Origin: Nitrospirae bacterium RBG_19FT_COMBO_42_15
Lineage (GTDB): Bacteria; Nitrospirota; CAKKRA01; 9FT-COMBO-42-15
Direction: 5' to 3'
Length of the DNA stretch: 5,151 nt
Assembly (NCBI GenBank): GCA_001803815.1
Contig: MHEL01000172.1
Span: 1 to 5,151 of the forward strand
The notes beneath the pieces are model-generated. The model was not told the origin of the DNA, made no database searches, and was given only the letters and a program-made list of their open reading frames with translations. Positions 1-5,151 of the stretch are shown here, piece after piece. Position 1 is the stretch's first letter. Each line of letters opens with the position of its first letter. Made by a program: the position numbers and the translations under genes.

Positions 1-651
1 TCTGCATTAATCGGGATTGACATGAACACAGAGCCGAATTTATACACGCTTTCACTCATCCTTGAAAATGAAAAAGCCAAAAAGATAAAAAAGAACTATA
101 AGATTAAAGTAAGGCCTGCTAAGTTTGGACTGCAAAAATTGACCCTTCCAAAAGAGATGGTGGAGTTGGACGAAGAAACCTTAAAAAGGGTGAGGGCTGA
201 GCAGGAAAAGATTGGAAAGGTGTGGAATATTTTCACAGAAGAATATCTCTGGCAAGGAAATTTTATTGCGCCCACAGAGGGGGAATTATCCAGCAATTTT
301 GGCTTAAGAAGGATAATTAATGGCGAACCGAAAAATCCCCATAATGGCATTGACTTTGCGGCGCCTGAGGGCGCGCCTGTCTATGCGCCAAATCACGGCA
401 GGGTTGTTTTTATTGATGAGCAATTCTTCAGCGGAAAAAGTCTTATTATTGACCATGGTTTTGGACTCTTTACAATGTATTTTCATTTATCAGAGATACT
501 TGTTGATGACGGCGAGGATATAAAAAAGGGACAGGCCATTGCAAAGGTCGGCAAGAGCGGAAGGGCAACAGGCCCGCACCTTCACTGGGGCATGCGGCTC
601 AATGGCGCAAAGGTAAACCCGATTTCTATTGTAAACCTGCCGCTGGAGTAG
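1..651 (+). CDS. M23 (LytM-type) peptidoglycan endopeptidase, 5'-truncated by the window edge
   Basis: This is probably a zinc metallo-endopeptidase that cuts peptide cross-links of peptidoglycan in the periplasm or at the cell surface. The frame is open to base 1, so 216 residues are visible. The ATG at 22 is not taken as the start: it has no Shine-Dalgarno site, and the residues before it (ALIGID) read like the beta-rich domain that often precedes M23 domains. The true start and any signal peptide therefore lie outside the window. In visible numbering, residues 1-40 are the end of that beta domain and 41-85 a charged linker. The M23 domain spans about 88-210 and has zinc ligands H114 and D118 (HNGID) and the HLH pair H193/H195, with the YFHLS strand just before. 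All ligands are present, so it is probably active rather than a degenerate LytM activator. A 38-base gap separates it from the lipoprotein gene, and an operon is plausible. Family assignment is firm; the specific substrate is unknown. Confidence 0.93.
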   Translation, partial: SALIGIDMNTEPNLYTLSLILENEKAKKIKKNYKIKVRPAKFGLQKLTLPKEMVELDEETLKRVRAEQEKIGKVWNIFTEEYLWQGNFIAPTEGELSSNFGLRRIINGEPKNPHNGIDFAAPEGAPVYAPNHGRVVFIDEQFFSGKSLIIDHGFGLFTMYFHLSEILVDDGEDIKKGQAIAKVGKSGRATGPHLHWGMRLNGAKVNPISIVNLPLE

Positions 652-689
652 TTAAAGCCCTTGACAATTATTCCAATAAAGCTTAATCT

Positions 690-1160
690 ATGCCCATGTT
701 TAAACTAAAAAATATTATTTTAATATCTTTAATAATCGGCATCCTGACTGCCTCCTGTTCAAAGGCAGTCAAGCCGTCAGAGGACATTGTAAGGATAAAG
801 GCTATATTGAATAGTGTTACAAAGCTGCAGGATAAGTATAAAGGAAAGGACTTTGGTGATTTTATGGCCTTTGTATCTCCAAAGCATAATGCCTCCTTTA
901 AAAACGCTGTAGAAAAGTCAATGACAGAGTTTGATGAGATTGATTTGGCGCTTTATGTTGACAGGATAGACATGGATAAAGACACCGCAAGGGTAAATCT
1001 CCACTGGGAAGGCACATGGAAAAAAAGCGGAAAACCGATTAACAATAACGGCAATTCAGTCTTTAGCTTTTCAAATGAGCCGGAACCAAAGCTGACTGGC
1101 ATTGCAGGAAGCAATCCCTTTGAGCTTTATTCCATAAGCAGCGCCCCATCTGAAAAATGA
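690..1160 (+). CDS. Putative lipoprotein of unknown function, possibly NTF2-like fold
   Basis: I do not recognise a named family. The 156-residue product begins with a short basic stretch (K5, K7), a hydrophobic segment (about 9-20) and a lipobox-like LTASC, so signal peptidase II would leave lipidated C23 as the first mature residue. The -3 residue is Thr, which is less usual but fits the general lipobox pattern. S24 at +2 would favour outer-membrane sorting under the Escherichia coli Lol rule, if that rule holds here. After the signal come amphipathic helices (about 31-60 and 66-80), then alternating beta-like stretches (about 84-111 and 122-130). This resembles small NTF2/SnoaL-like proteins, but that is inference from the pattern only. 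A second in-frame ATG at 696 is an equally possible start; neither has a clear Shine-Dalgarno site. The stop codon overlaps the nadB start as ATGA, which suggests translational coupling. No catalytic motif is visible. Confidence 0.8.
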   Translation: MPMFKLKNIILISLIIGILTASCSKAVKPSEDIVRIKAILNSVTKLQDKYKGKDFGDFMAFVSPKHNASFKNAVEKSMTEFDEIDLALYVDRIDMDKDTARVNLHWEGTWKKSGKPINNNGNSVFSFSNEPEPKLTGIAGSNPFELYSISSAPSEK

Positions 1161-2719
1161 GCAATAATACCATAACAGACTTCCTTGTTCTTGGCAGCGG
1201 TGTTGCTGGTCTGCGGGCTGCAATAGAGCTTAGTTACTATGGCAATGTTACAGTTGTAACAAAAGACAGGCCTGCAGAGGGAAGCACTGGTTATGCGCAG
1301 GGTGGGGTAGCAGTTGCGCTTAGCGATGAGGATACTATTGGTTTTCACTTCAATGACACTATTAAGGCAGGCGCAGGTTTATGTAACAAAAAGGCTGTAA
1401 AGGTTCTTGTTGAAGAAGGGCCTGAAAGAATACTTGAGCTTATCTCATGGGGCGCCAAGTTTGATATGCTCGGGGAGAAGCTCTCCTTCGGCAGAGAAGC
1501 TGCTCACAGTATAGATAGAATCATCCATGCAAAGGGCGACGCAACAGGCGAGGAGATAGAGAGCGCTCTTCTAAACAAGGTTATGTCCATTCCAAATATC
1601 TCAAAGCTCCCCTTCTGCTTTACTGCGGACTTGATTGTTAAAAATAATATATGCAGAGGGGCGCTGCTCTTATCTCAGAGCGGCGAGATTTTTCCAATCT
1701 TTGCAAAGGCAGTTATTCTTTCAACAGGCGGATGCGGCCAGATATATTCAAGGACAACAAACCCTGCTGTTGCAACAGGCGACGGCTTGGCAATCGCCTA
1801 TCGCGCAGGCGCTGTGCTGACTGATATGGAGTTTGTTCAGTTTCACCCCACTGCCCTGTTTCTTCCTGCTGCCCCGCAGTTTCTTTTATCAGAGGCAATG
1901 CGAGGCGAAGGCGGGATATTGAAAAATATAAAGGGCGAACGCTTTATGTATAAATATCATCCTGACGCAGAGCTTGCGCCAAGGGATATTGTGAGCAGGG
2001 CAATATTGTCAGAGATCCGTGCTGCAAAGAGTAATTTTGTCTACCTTGACATGACACATCTAAATAGGAAATTTATCAGGGAGCGATTTCCCAAAATCTA
2101 CACTACCTGCCTTCAATACGATATAGACATTACAGAAGACCTTATCCCTGTCAGCCCTGCAGCACATTATATAATGGGGGGAGTGAAGACAGATACAAAT
2201 GCCGCAACAAGCATTAAGGGACTATTTGCAGCAGGTGAGGCGGCATGCACAGGCGTGCATGGCGCTAACCGTCTTGCAAGTAATTCTCTTTTAGAAGGCC
2301 TTGTATACGGCGCAAGGGCAGGAAAAGCGGCAGGAAAATATATAAAGCATGTAAAAGATATTAATTCATTTGTCAGAAGATATGCTATGCCTAAAAAGCG
2401 CATTATTAAAAAAGGCTCTTTTGATATAGACAAGATTAGAAGCTCTTTAAGAAAGATGATGTGGGCAAAGACAGGGATTGTGCGCTGCAAGAAATCCCTT
2501 AACGAGGCATTAAAAAAACTAAAGAAGTGGAAAAAGGTTGAAGGCTCTTTTTTAAAAATCAGAAGGGAGCTTGAGGTAAAAAACATGACTACTGTTGCAA
2601 GACTAATAACAACAGCAGCCTTATTGAGAGAAGGAAGCGTCGGCGCGCATTACAGGAGCGATTTTAAGGAGCATGGCAAAAACTGGAGGCGTCATATCTT
2701 ATTAAAGGTGCATAGGTGA
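1157..2719 (+). CDS. nadB: L-aspartate oxidase
   Basis: This FAD-dependent cytosolic enzyme oxidises L-aspartate to iminoaspartate, the first step of de novo NAD synthesis, using oxygen or fumarate as electron acceptor. The 520 residues are close to the 540 of E. coli NadB. The Rossmann dinucleotide motif GSGVAG is at 13-18, followed by the FAD-contacting STGYAQGG (43-50). The residues known as active-site positions in E. coli (E121, H244, R290, H351, R386) fall at E107, H230 (in FHPTAL), R276 (in APRD), H337 (in AAHYIMGG) and R372 (in GANRLASNSLLE), all at a constant offset of 14. This separates it well from succinate dehydrogenase and fumarate reductase flavoproteins. The C-terminal helical domain (about 425-520) ends with the usual GAHYRSDF stretch. 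The start overlaps the stop of the lipoprotein gene, with no strong Shine-Dalgarno site, so translation is probably coupled. The partner gene nadA is on the opposite strand. Confidence 0.97.
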   Translation: MSNNTITDFLVLGSGVAGLRAAIELSYYGNVTVVTKDRPAEGSTGYAQGGVAVALSDEDTIGFHFNDTIKAGAGLCNKKAVKVLVEEGPERILELISWGAKFDMLGEKLSFGREAAHSIDRIIHAKGDATGEEIESALLNKVMSIPNISKLPFCFTADLIVKNNICRGALLLSQSGEIFPIFAKAVILSTGGCGQIYSRTTNPAVATGDGLAIAYRAGAVLTDMEFVQFHPTALFLPAAPQFLLSEAMRGEGGILKNIKGERFMYKYHPDAELAPRDIVSRAILSEIRAAKSNFVYLDMTHLNRKFIRERFPKIYTTCLQYDIDITEDLIPVSPAAHYIMGGVKTDTNAATSIKGLFAAGEAACTGVHGANRLASNSLLEGLVYGARAGKAAGKYIKHVKDINSFVRRYAMPKKRIIKKGSFDIDKIRSSLRKMMWAKTGIVRCKKSLNEALKKLKKWKKVEGSFLKIRRELEVKNMTTVARLITTAALLREGSVGAHYRSDFKEHGKNWRRHILLKVHR

Positions 2720-2733
2720 TTTTACTTGAAACA

Positions 2734-3090
2734 TTACTGAATGCCATACAAATCAGAAAACATTTTTTTAACAACCGCTTTTAAAGGGCTTAAGTCTTCC
2801 TTTATTGTCTCCCAAACAATATCAATGTCTACGCCAAAATATTCGTGAATAAGCCTGTTCCTCATCCCTACTATTTCTGTCCACGGTATTTCAGAATAAT
2901 GCTTCTGAATATTATCTGGGATTTTATTTCCAGCCTCTCCAATAACTTCAAGACTTCTTACAACAGCCTTTATTGTCTTTCTGTCTTTAGAAAAGTCTTC
3001 AAAAGTCATCCCTTTGGTAAAGTCTTCTATATCTGTTATTGATTACAATATGTCATTGAGGTAATCCTGCAACAGTCTTTTTTCAGACAT
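2734..3090 (-). pseudogene. hepT: HepT-like HEPN toxin (DUF86 family), interrupted by an in-frame stop
   Basis: In intact MntA-HepT systems HepT is a small HEPN-domain RNase toxin that MntA neutralises by AMPylating a tyrosine. The natural start is the ATG at 3090. It lies 5 bases after a Shine-Dalgarno site (AGAGGT) and overlaps the end of mntA by 8 bases, as is common for these pairs. From there the frame reads 15 residues (MSEKRLLQDYLNDIL), meets TAA at 3043-3045, then continues in the same frame with SITDIEDFTKGMTFEDF, matching the usual HepT N-terminal helix. Without the stop the protein would be 118 residues, the normal family size. The motif RX4HXY is intact (R77, H82, Y84 in full-length numbering, in RNRLIHEYFG). 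A remaining open frame of 91 residues begins at the internal ATG at 3009, which has no properly spaced ribosome binding site and would lack the first helix. I therefore call it a nonsense-mutated toxin gene. A sequencing error, or low-level reinitiation at 3009, cannot be excluded. Confidence 0.85.
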
Positions 3091-3376
3091 ATACTACCTC
3101 TTGTAGAATCTGCTGCCCGATGTACGGCTTCAATGCTTTCTTGGTTACAAGCTCTACCCTTACACCAAGCAGTTCCGATAAGCTGTTTTCCAGCTTCATA
3201 AAGCGAATAAAGCCAATGGGTCTCTCAAATTCTACAAGGATATCCAGATCGCTCTCCTCGTCCTGCTCCCCCCTCACATAAGAGCCGAAGATGCCAATTT
3301 CTTTCACACCATATTTTTCTTTTAATTCTTCTTTATATTTTTTAAGCATATTATTTATTTCTTCAAGCGTTTTCAT
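3083..3376 (-). CDS. mntA: MntA-like minimal nucleotidyltransferase antitoxin
   Basis: This 97-residue member of the polymerase-beta-type minimal nucleotidyltransferase family is the expected antitoxin of a HepT toxin, which it inactivates by transferring AMP from ATP to the toxin's RX4HXY tyrosine. The signature GSX10DXD is complete: G31-S32 in FGSYVRG, then D43 and D45 in SDLDILVEF. An acidic residue on the next strand (E75 in RVELVT) can serve as the third metal-site carboxylate. The start is set at the ATG at 3376, because GAGGTG at 3383-3388 gives a Shine-Dalgarno site with 6-base spacing. A GTG three codons upstream (3385) lies inside that site and is unlikely to be used. The gene has its own promoter-like sequence in the nadA-mntA gap, and its last 8 bases overlap the hepT start. 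It looks intact although hepT is broken, so it may now be an orphan antitoxin or act on other targets. Confidence 0.92.
   Translation of the reverse strand: MKTLEEINNMLKKYKEELKEKYGVKEIGIFGSYVRGEQDEESDLDILVEFERPIGFIRFMKLENSLSELLGVRVELVTKKALKPYIGQQILQEVVYV
3096..3101 (-). promoter_or_regulatory. Shine-Dalgarno site of hepT
   Basis: AGAGGT lies 5 bases before the ATG at 3090, inside the end of mntA. It supports 3090 as the original hepT start and hence the reading of 3043-3045 as a nonsense codon inside the gene. Confidence 0.75.
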
Positions 3377-3382
3377 TTGTCG

Positions 3383-3388
3383 CACCTC
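3383..3388 (-). promoter_or_regulatory. Shine-Dalgarno site of mntA
   Basis: GAGGTG lies 6 bases before the ATG at 3376 and decides that start. The in-frame GTG at 3385-3383 is part of this site. Confidence 0.75.
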
Positions 3389-3410
3389 GCTAAACCTATA
3401 ATTAAAAATG

Positions 3411-3439
3411 ATTCTAAAATAAAGCCTTTAAAATAGCAA
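3411..3439 (-). promoter_or_regulatory. Candidate sigma70-type promoter of mntA-hepT
   Basis: Reading on the - strand, TTGCTA (3439-3434, 4 of 6 matches to TTGACA) is followed after exactly 17 bases by TAGAAT (3416-3411, 5 of 6 matches to TATAAT). A start site about 7 bases further on (near 3404) would give a leader of roughly 28 bases holding the mntA Shine-Dalgarno site. An 11-base near-palindrome (3420-3430, arms TAAAG and CTTTA around one base) sits in the spacer, where an autoregulator could bind. The promoter follows from sequence pattern and placement; the operator is speculation. Confidence 0.5.
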
Positions 3440-3443
3440 GGGT

Positions 3444-4439
3444 TTACACCTCTAACATCCTGTCCAATGCCCTCTTTGCCTTTACCCTGATATCATCCGG
3501 CACCTTGATTACATACTGCATATCACGAAGTGCATTTCGCAGGCTTCTCAAAGTTATCCTTTTCATATTCGGACAGACCATGTGTTCATAGGCAAAATAA
3601 AATTCCTTATCTGGATTCTCCTTTTTTAAACGATGGCCCAGACCCTCCTCTGTGCCGATAATAAACTCCTTCTTATCTATCTCCTTTGCAAGCCTCAAAA
3701 TACCTGATGTGCTTGCAATGTGGTCTGCCATATCCTGTATCTCCAGTGGACACTCAGGATGGACAATAACTACTGCCTCAGGGTGTTCTGCCCTCAGGCT
3801 ATTAATGTTAGCCGCGGAAACCCTCTGATGCACATGACAGAAGCCGTCCCATGTGATGATTTTCTTCTTTGTCCTCTTTGCAACATAGGCAGAAAGATTC
3901 CTGTCTGGCACCATTATTACTGTATCCTCTTTTAATGATTCAACAACCTTTAAGGCATTTGAAGAGGTGCAGCATATATCGCTCTCTGCCTTAACAGCAG
4001 CAGAGGTATTTACATAGCATACAACAGGCGCTGCGGGATATTTTGACTTTAAGTCTCTCAAAGTAAATGCGTCAGCAAACTCAAAGACGATTCCCAATAA
4101 ATCACGATATTCTTTTCTATCAGTCCGCCTTGGGCCTTCAACTGTAATCATATCTGCCATTGGACAGCCCGCTGTAATCTCCGGGAGGAGGACAATCTTA
4201 TCAGGCGAGAGGATTGAGGCAGACTCTGCCATAAAATGCACGCCGCAGAAAACGATTATCGGATTATTGGTCTTTGCCGCTGCCCGTGAAAGCTCAAGCG
4301 AGTCGCCGATTATATCTGCAAGGTCCTGTATTTCTGCACGTTGGTAATTGTGGGCAAGAATCAGGGCATTTTTCTCTTCTTTTAATTGCAGAATCTCTTT
4401 GGTTAATATTTCTTTATCTTCAAGTATTGCTGTTGACAT
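3444..4439 (-). CDS. nadA: Quinolinate synthase
   Basis: This [4Fe-4S] enzyme condenses iminoaspartate with dihydroxyacetone phosphate to quinolinate, the second step of de novo NAD synthesis, in the cytosol. The 331-residue product has the three homologous NadA segments. From the spacing known for Thermotoga maritima NadA (C81, C168, C254), the cluster ligands are C92 (AGCPMAD), C201 (GFCHVH) and C289 (MVCPNMK). Other expected residues are H30 and Y32 (AHNYQ), Y142 and N144 (CYVNTS), S159 (CCTSSNA), H204 and E229 (HPEC). Between C92 and Y142 it is about 24 residues longer than T. maritima NadA (P103-T126), while flanking spacings match; this explains a length above the usual near-305 of compact forms. 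The ATG at 4439 lies 12 bases after the rplI stop and lacks a clear Shine-Dalgarno site, so it probably shares the rplI transcript. Its substrate supplier, nadB, is convergent on the other strand. Confidence 0.97.
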   Translation of the reverse strand: MSTAILEDKEILTKEILQLKEEKNALILAHNYQRAEIQDLADIIGDSLELSRAAAKTNNPIIVFCGVHFMAESASILSPDKIVLLPEITAGCPMADMITVEGPRRTDRKEYRDLLGIVFEFADAFTLRDLKSKYPAAPVVCYVNTSAAVKAESDICCTSSNALKVVESLKEDTVIMVPDRNLSAYVAKRTKKKIITWDGFCHVHQRVSAANINSLRAEHPEAVVIVHPECPLEIQDMADHIASTSGILRLAKEIDKKEFIIGTEEGLGHRLKKENPDKEFYFAYEHMVCPNMKRITLRSLRNALRDMQYVIKVPDDIRVKAKRALDRMLEV

Positions 4440-4451
4440 ATTATAGTGAGT

Positions 4452-4895
4452 TTATGCCTTTACCACATTTACCTTAAGCTCTGCTGTTATCTCCGGATGG
4501 AGTTTGATGGGAACTGTAAAAGCGCCTAATTCCTTGATTGGATTTTCAATGTGAATCTTCTTTTTATCTATATGAACGCCCTCTTTTGCCAATGCATCCA
4601 CAATATCCATTGCTGTTACTGAACCAAAGAGCCTGTCTCCATCGCCAACCTTTTGCGCTATTGTAACAGAGGCATTATTTATCTTCCCTGCAAGCGCCTG
4701 TAATACCTCTTTTTCTTTTTCTAAACGCTTCTCTGCATGCTTTAACTCTTCTTCTAATCTTTTCTTATTTACCGGTGTAGCCTCTACTGCCTTCTTTTTT
4801 GGAAGCAAGAAATTTCTTGCGTACCCGTCTGACACATTAATTACTGCGCCTTTTTTGCCAACCCTGTCAATATTTTCAAGTAATATAACCTGCAT
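4452..4895 (-). CDS. rplI: 50S ribosomal protein L9
   Basis: L9 is an elongated protein of the large ribosomal subunit that binds 23S rRNA near the base of the L1 stalk and affects reading-frame maintenance. The 147 residues match the usual length of about 148. The N-terminal rRNA-binding domain (1-40) carries the family signature, including GYARNFLLP (24-32). A long Lys/Glu-rich connecting helix covers about 42-75, and the C-terminal domain (76-147) includes GDRLFGSVTAMDI. The start is well supported by GAGGGG 6 bases upstream. The common rpsF-ssb-rpsR arrangement is not seen: the gene directly upstream is an unrelated Lys/Glu-rich protein ending 54 bases before. nadA follows after 12 bases. 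Nothing looks abnormal in the protein. Confidence 0.98.
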   Translation of the reverse strand: MQVILLENIDRVGKKGAVINVSDGYARNFLLPKKKAVEATPVNKKRLEEELKHAEKRLEKEKEVLQALAGKINNASVTIAQKVGDGDRLFGSVTAMDIVDALAKEGVHIDKKKIHIENPIKELGAFTVPIKLHPEITAELKVNVVKA

Positions 4896-4901
4896 CTTAT
4901 C

Positions 4902-4907
4902 CCCCTC
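4902..4907 (-). promoter_or_regulatory. Shine-Dalgarno site of rplI
   Basis: GAGGGG lies 6 bases before the rplI ATG, in a run of purines. It is the strongest ribosome binding site in the window, as expected for a ribosomal protein gene. Confidence 0.8.
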
Positions 4908-4908
4908 T

Positions 4909-4921
4909 ACGGCTTTGCCGT
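4909..4921 (-). repeat. Short perfect inverted repeat in the rplI leader
   Basis: ACGGC and GCCGT flank a 3-base loop, one base upstream of the rplI Shine-Dalgarno site. There is no following T-run, so it is not an intrinsic terminator. It could form a small RNA hairpin next to the ribosome binding site; it may also be chance. Confidence 0.35.
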
Positions 4922-4949
4922 TTAATTCAAGTTTTTTTCCTAATCGCAG

Positions 4950-5150
4950 CTATTTATTCTTTAGATCCTTTTTAACCTTTTCATTCTTTTCTTTAATCTC
5001 TTTCCCCGCCTCTTTAAATGCCTTGCCGATATTCTCATTTGTCTTTTTGATCTCTTCTTTTATCTCCCTGCCATGCTCCTTTATCTTAGGTGATTCTGCC
5101 CTGAAATAACCTGCAATGCCTTTATAGCCATCTTTGAAAACGCCGCCAAC
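4950..5150 (-). CDS. C-terminal end of a Lys/Glu-rich protein with an 11-residue amphipathic helical repeat; 5' end outside the window
   Basis: The frame is open from the right edge to TAG at 4950-4952 and gives 66 residues. There is no in-frame ATG, so the start lies beyond the window. I do not recognise the family. The first 20 residues (VGGVFKDGYKGIAGYFRAES) are Gly/aromatic-rich. From residue 21 the sequence is a highly charged helix. Hydrophobic residues recur every 11 positions: I30, I41, I52, L63, with a second stripe at I23, I34, F45 (then N56). Three imperfect 11-residue units are IKEEIKKTNEN, IGKAFKEAGKE and IKEKNEKVKKD. Such hendecad helices occur in group 3 LEA-like proteins and in lipid-surface or coiled-coil proteins; which applies here is open. 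Codon pattern, clean frame and a stop 54 bases before rplI support a real gene, possibly in the rplI operon. Confidence 0.75.
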   Translation of the reverse strand, partial: VGGVFKDGYKGIAGYFRAESPKIKEHGREIKEEIKKTNENIGKAFKEAGKEIKEKNEKVKKDLKNK

Positions 5151-5151
5151 C

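Noticed and set aside
22..24. ATG as the start of the M23 peptidase
   Set aside because: There is no Shine-Dalgarno site, no signal peptide follows, and the frame is open upstream with residues typical of the domain before M23. The gene is cut by the window edge.
156..157. Possible MntA/HepT link to a novel defence island or mobile element in the window
   Set aside because: No integrase, transposase, terminal repeats or other defence genes are visible. All other genes are housekeeping or cell-envelope genes, so only a lone toxin-antitoxin pair can be supported.
661..689. Perfect -35 box TTGACA (661-666) with TAATCT (684-689) after a 17-base spacer, upstream of the lipoprotein gene
   Set aside because: The -10 match is weak (3 of 6) and abuts the first start codon. 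It would only make sense as a leaderless transcript beginning at the ATG at 696, for which there is no other support.
2167..2586. 139-residue open frame antisense to nadB
   Set aside because: It is a shadow of a strongly conserved enzyme, its Phe/Leu-rich translation mirrors Lys/Glu codons on the other strand, and it has no recognisable domain.
3043..3045. Recoding or an alternative genetic code reading TAA as an amino acid in hepT
   Set aside because: TAA is used as the normal stop of nadA, rplI and the hepT frame itself, and no recoding structure is apparent, so a nonsense mutation is simpler.
3383..3385. GTG as the start of mntA
   Set aside because: It lies inside the GAGGTG Shine-Dalgarno site that serves the ATG at 3376 with normal spacing.
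4855..5109. 84-residue + strand open frame rich in Phe and Ser
   Set aside because: It is antisense to the rplI start and to the Lys/Glu-rich protein. The composition is the expected mirror of Lys/Glu codons, and it has no ribosome binding site or homology signal that I can see.

Overview
The window is ordinary chromosomal DNA from a moderately AT-rich bacterium. The genes are mostly housekeeping, with one small toxin-antitoxin module. The lipoprotein, the M23 peptidase carrying an N-terminal beta domain, and the de novo NAD genes suggest a Gram-negative, possibly anaerobic lineage of the Nitrospirota or Desulfobacterota kind. That placement is a guess from gene style and was not tested. I see no rRNA, tRNA, CRISPR array, transposon or phage gene.

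Layout. The left half (1-2719) reads on the + strand: the C-terminal part of an M23 (LytM-type) peptidoglycan endopeptidase, a 156-residue putative lipoprotein of unknown function, and nadB (L-aspartate oxidase). The lipoprotein gene and nadB overlap by four bases (ATGA). The right half (2734-5150) reads on the - strand. In transcription order it holds the C-terminal end of a Lys/Glu-rich protein with an 11-residue helical repeat, rplI (ribosomal protein L9), nadA (quinolinate synthase), mntA (nucleotidyltransferase antitoxin) and hepT (HEPN toxin). nadB and hepT converge with only 14 bases between their stop codons and no recognisable terminator.

How the genes work together. NadB oxidises L-aspartate to iminoaspartate, and NadA condenses it with dihydroxyacetone phosphate to quinolinate, the first two steps of de novo NAD synthesis. 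Here they lie on opposite strands with the mntA-hepT pair between them. nadC is not in the window. nadA follows rplI by 12 bases and is probably co-transcribed with it. mntA has its own good sigma70-like promoter and Shine-Dalgarno site.

Most notable points. (1) hepT is broken by an in-frame TAA at codon 16 (3043-3045), while its start, ribosome binding site, 8-base overlap with mntA and RX4HXY active-site motif are all intact. An apparently functional MntA therefore sits beside a disabled toxin. (2) NadA carries about 24 extra residues (103-126) between the first Fe-S cysteine and the conserved active-site Tyr, judged by spacing against known NadA enzymes. (3) The gene cut by the right edge ends in a hendecad amphipathic helix. 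I did not find a convincing, wholly undescribed system.
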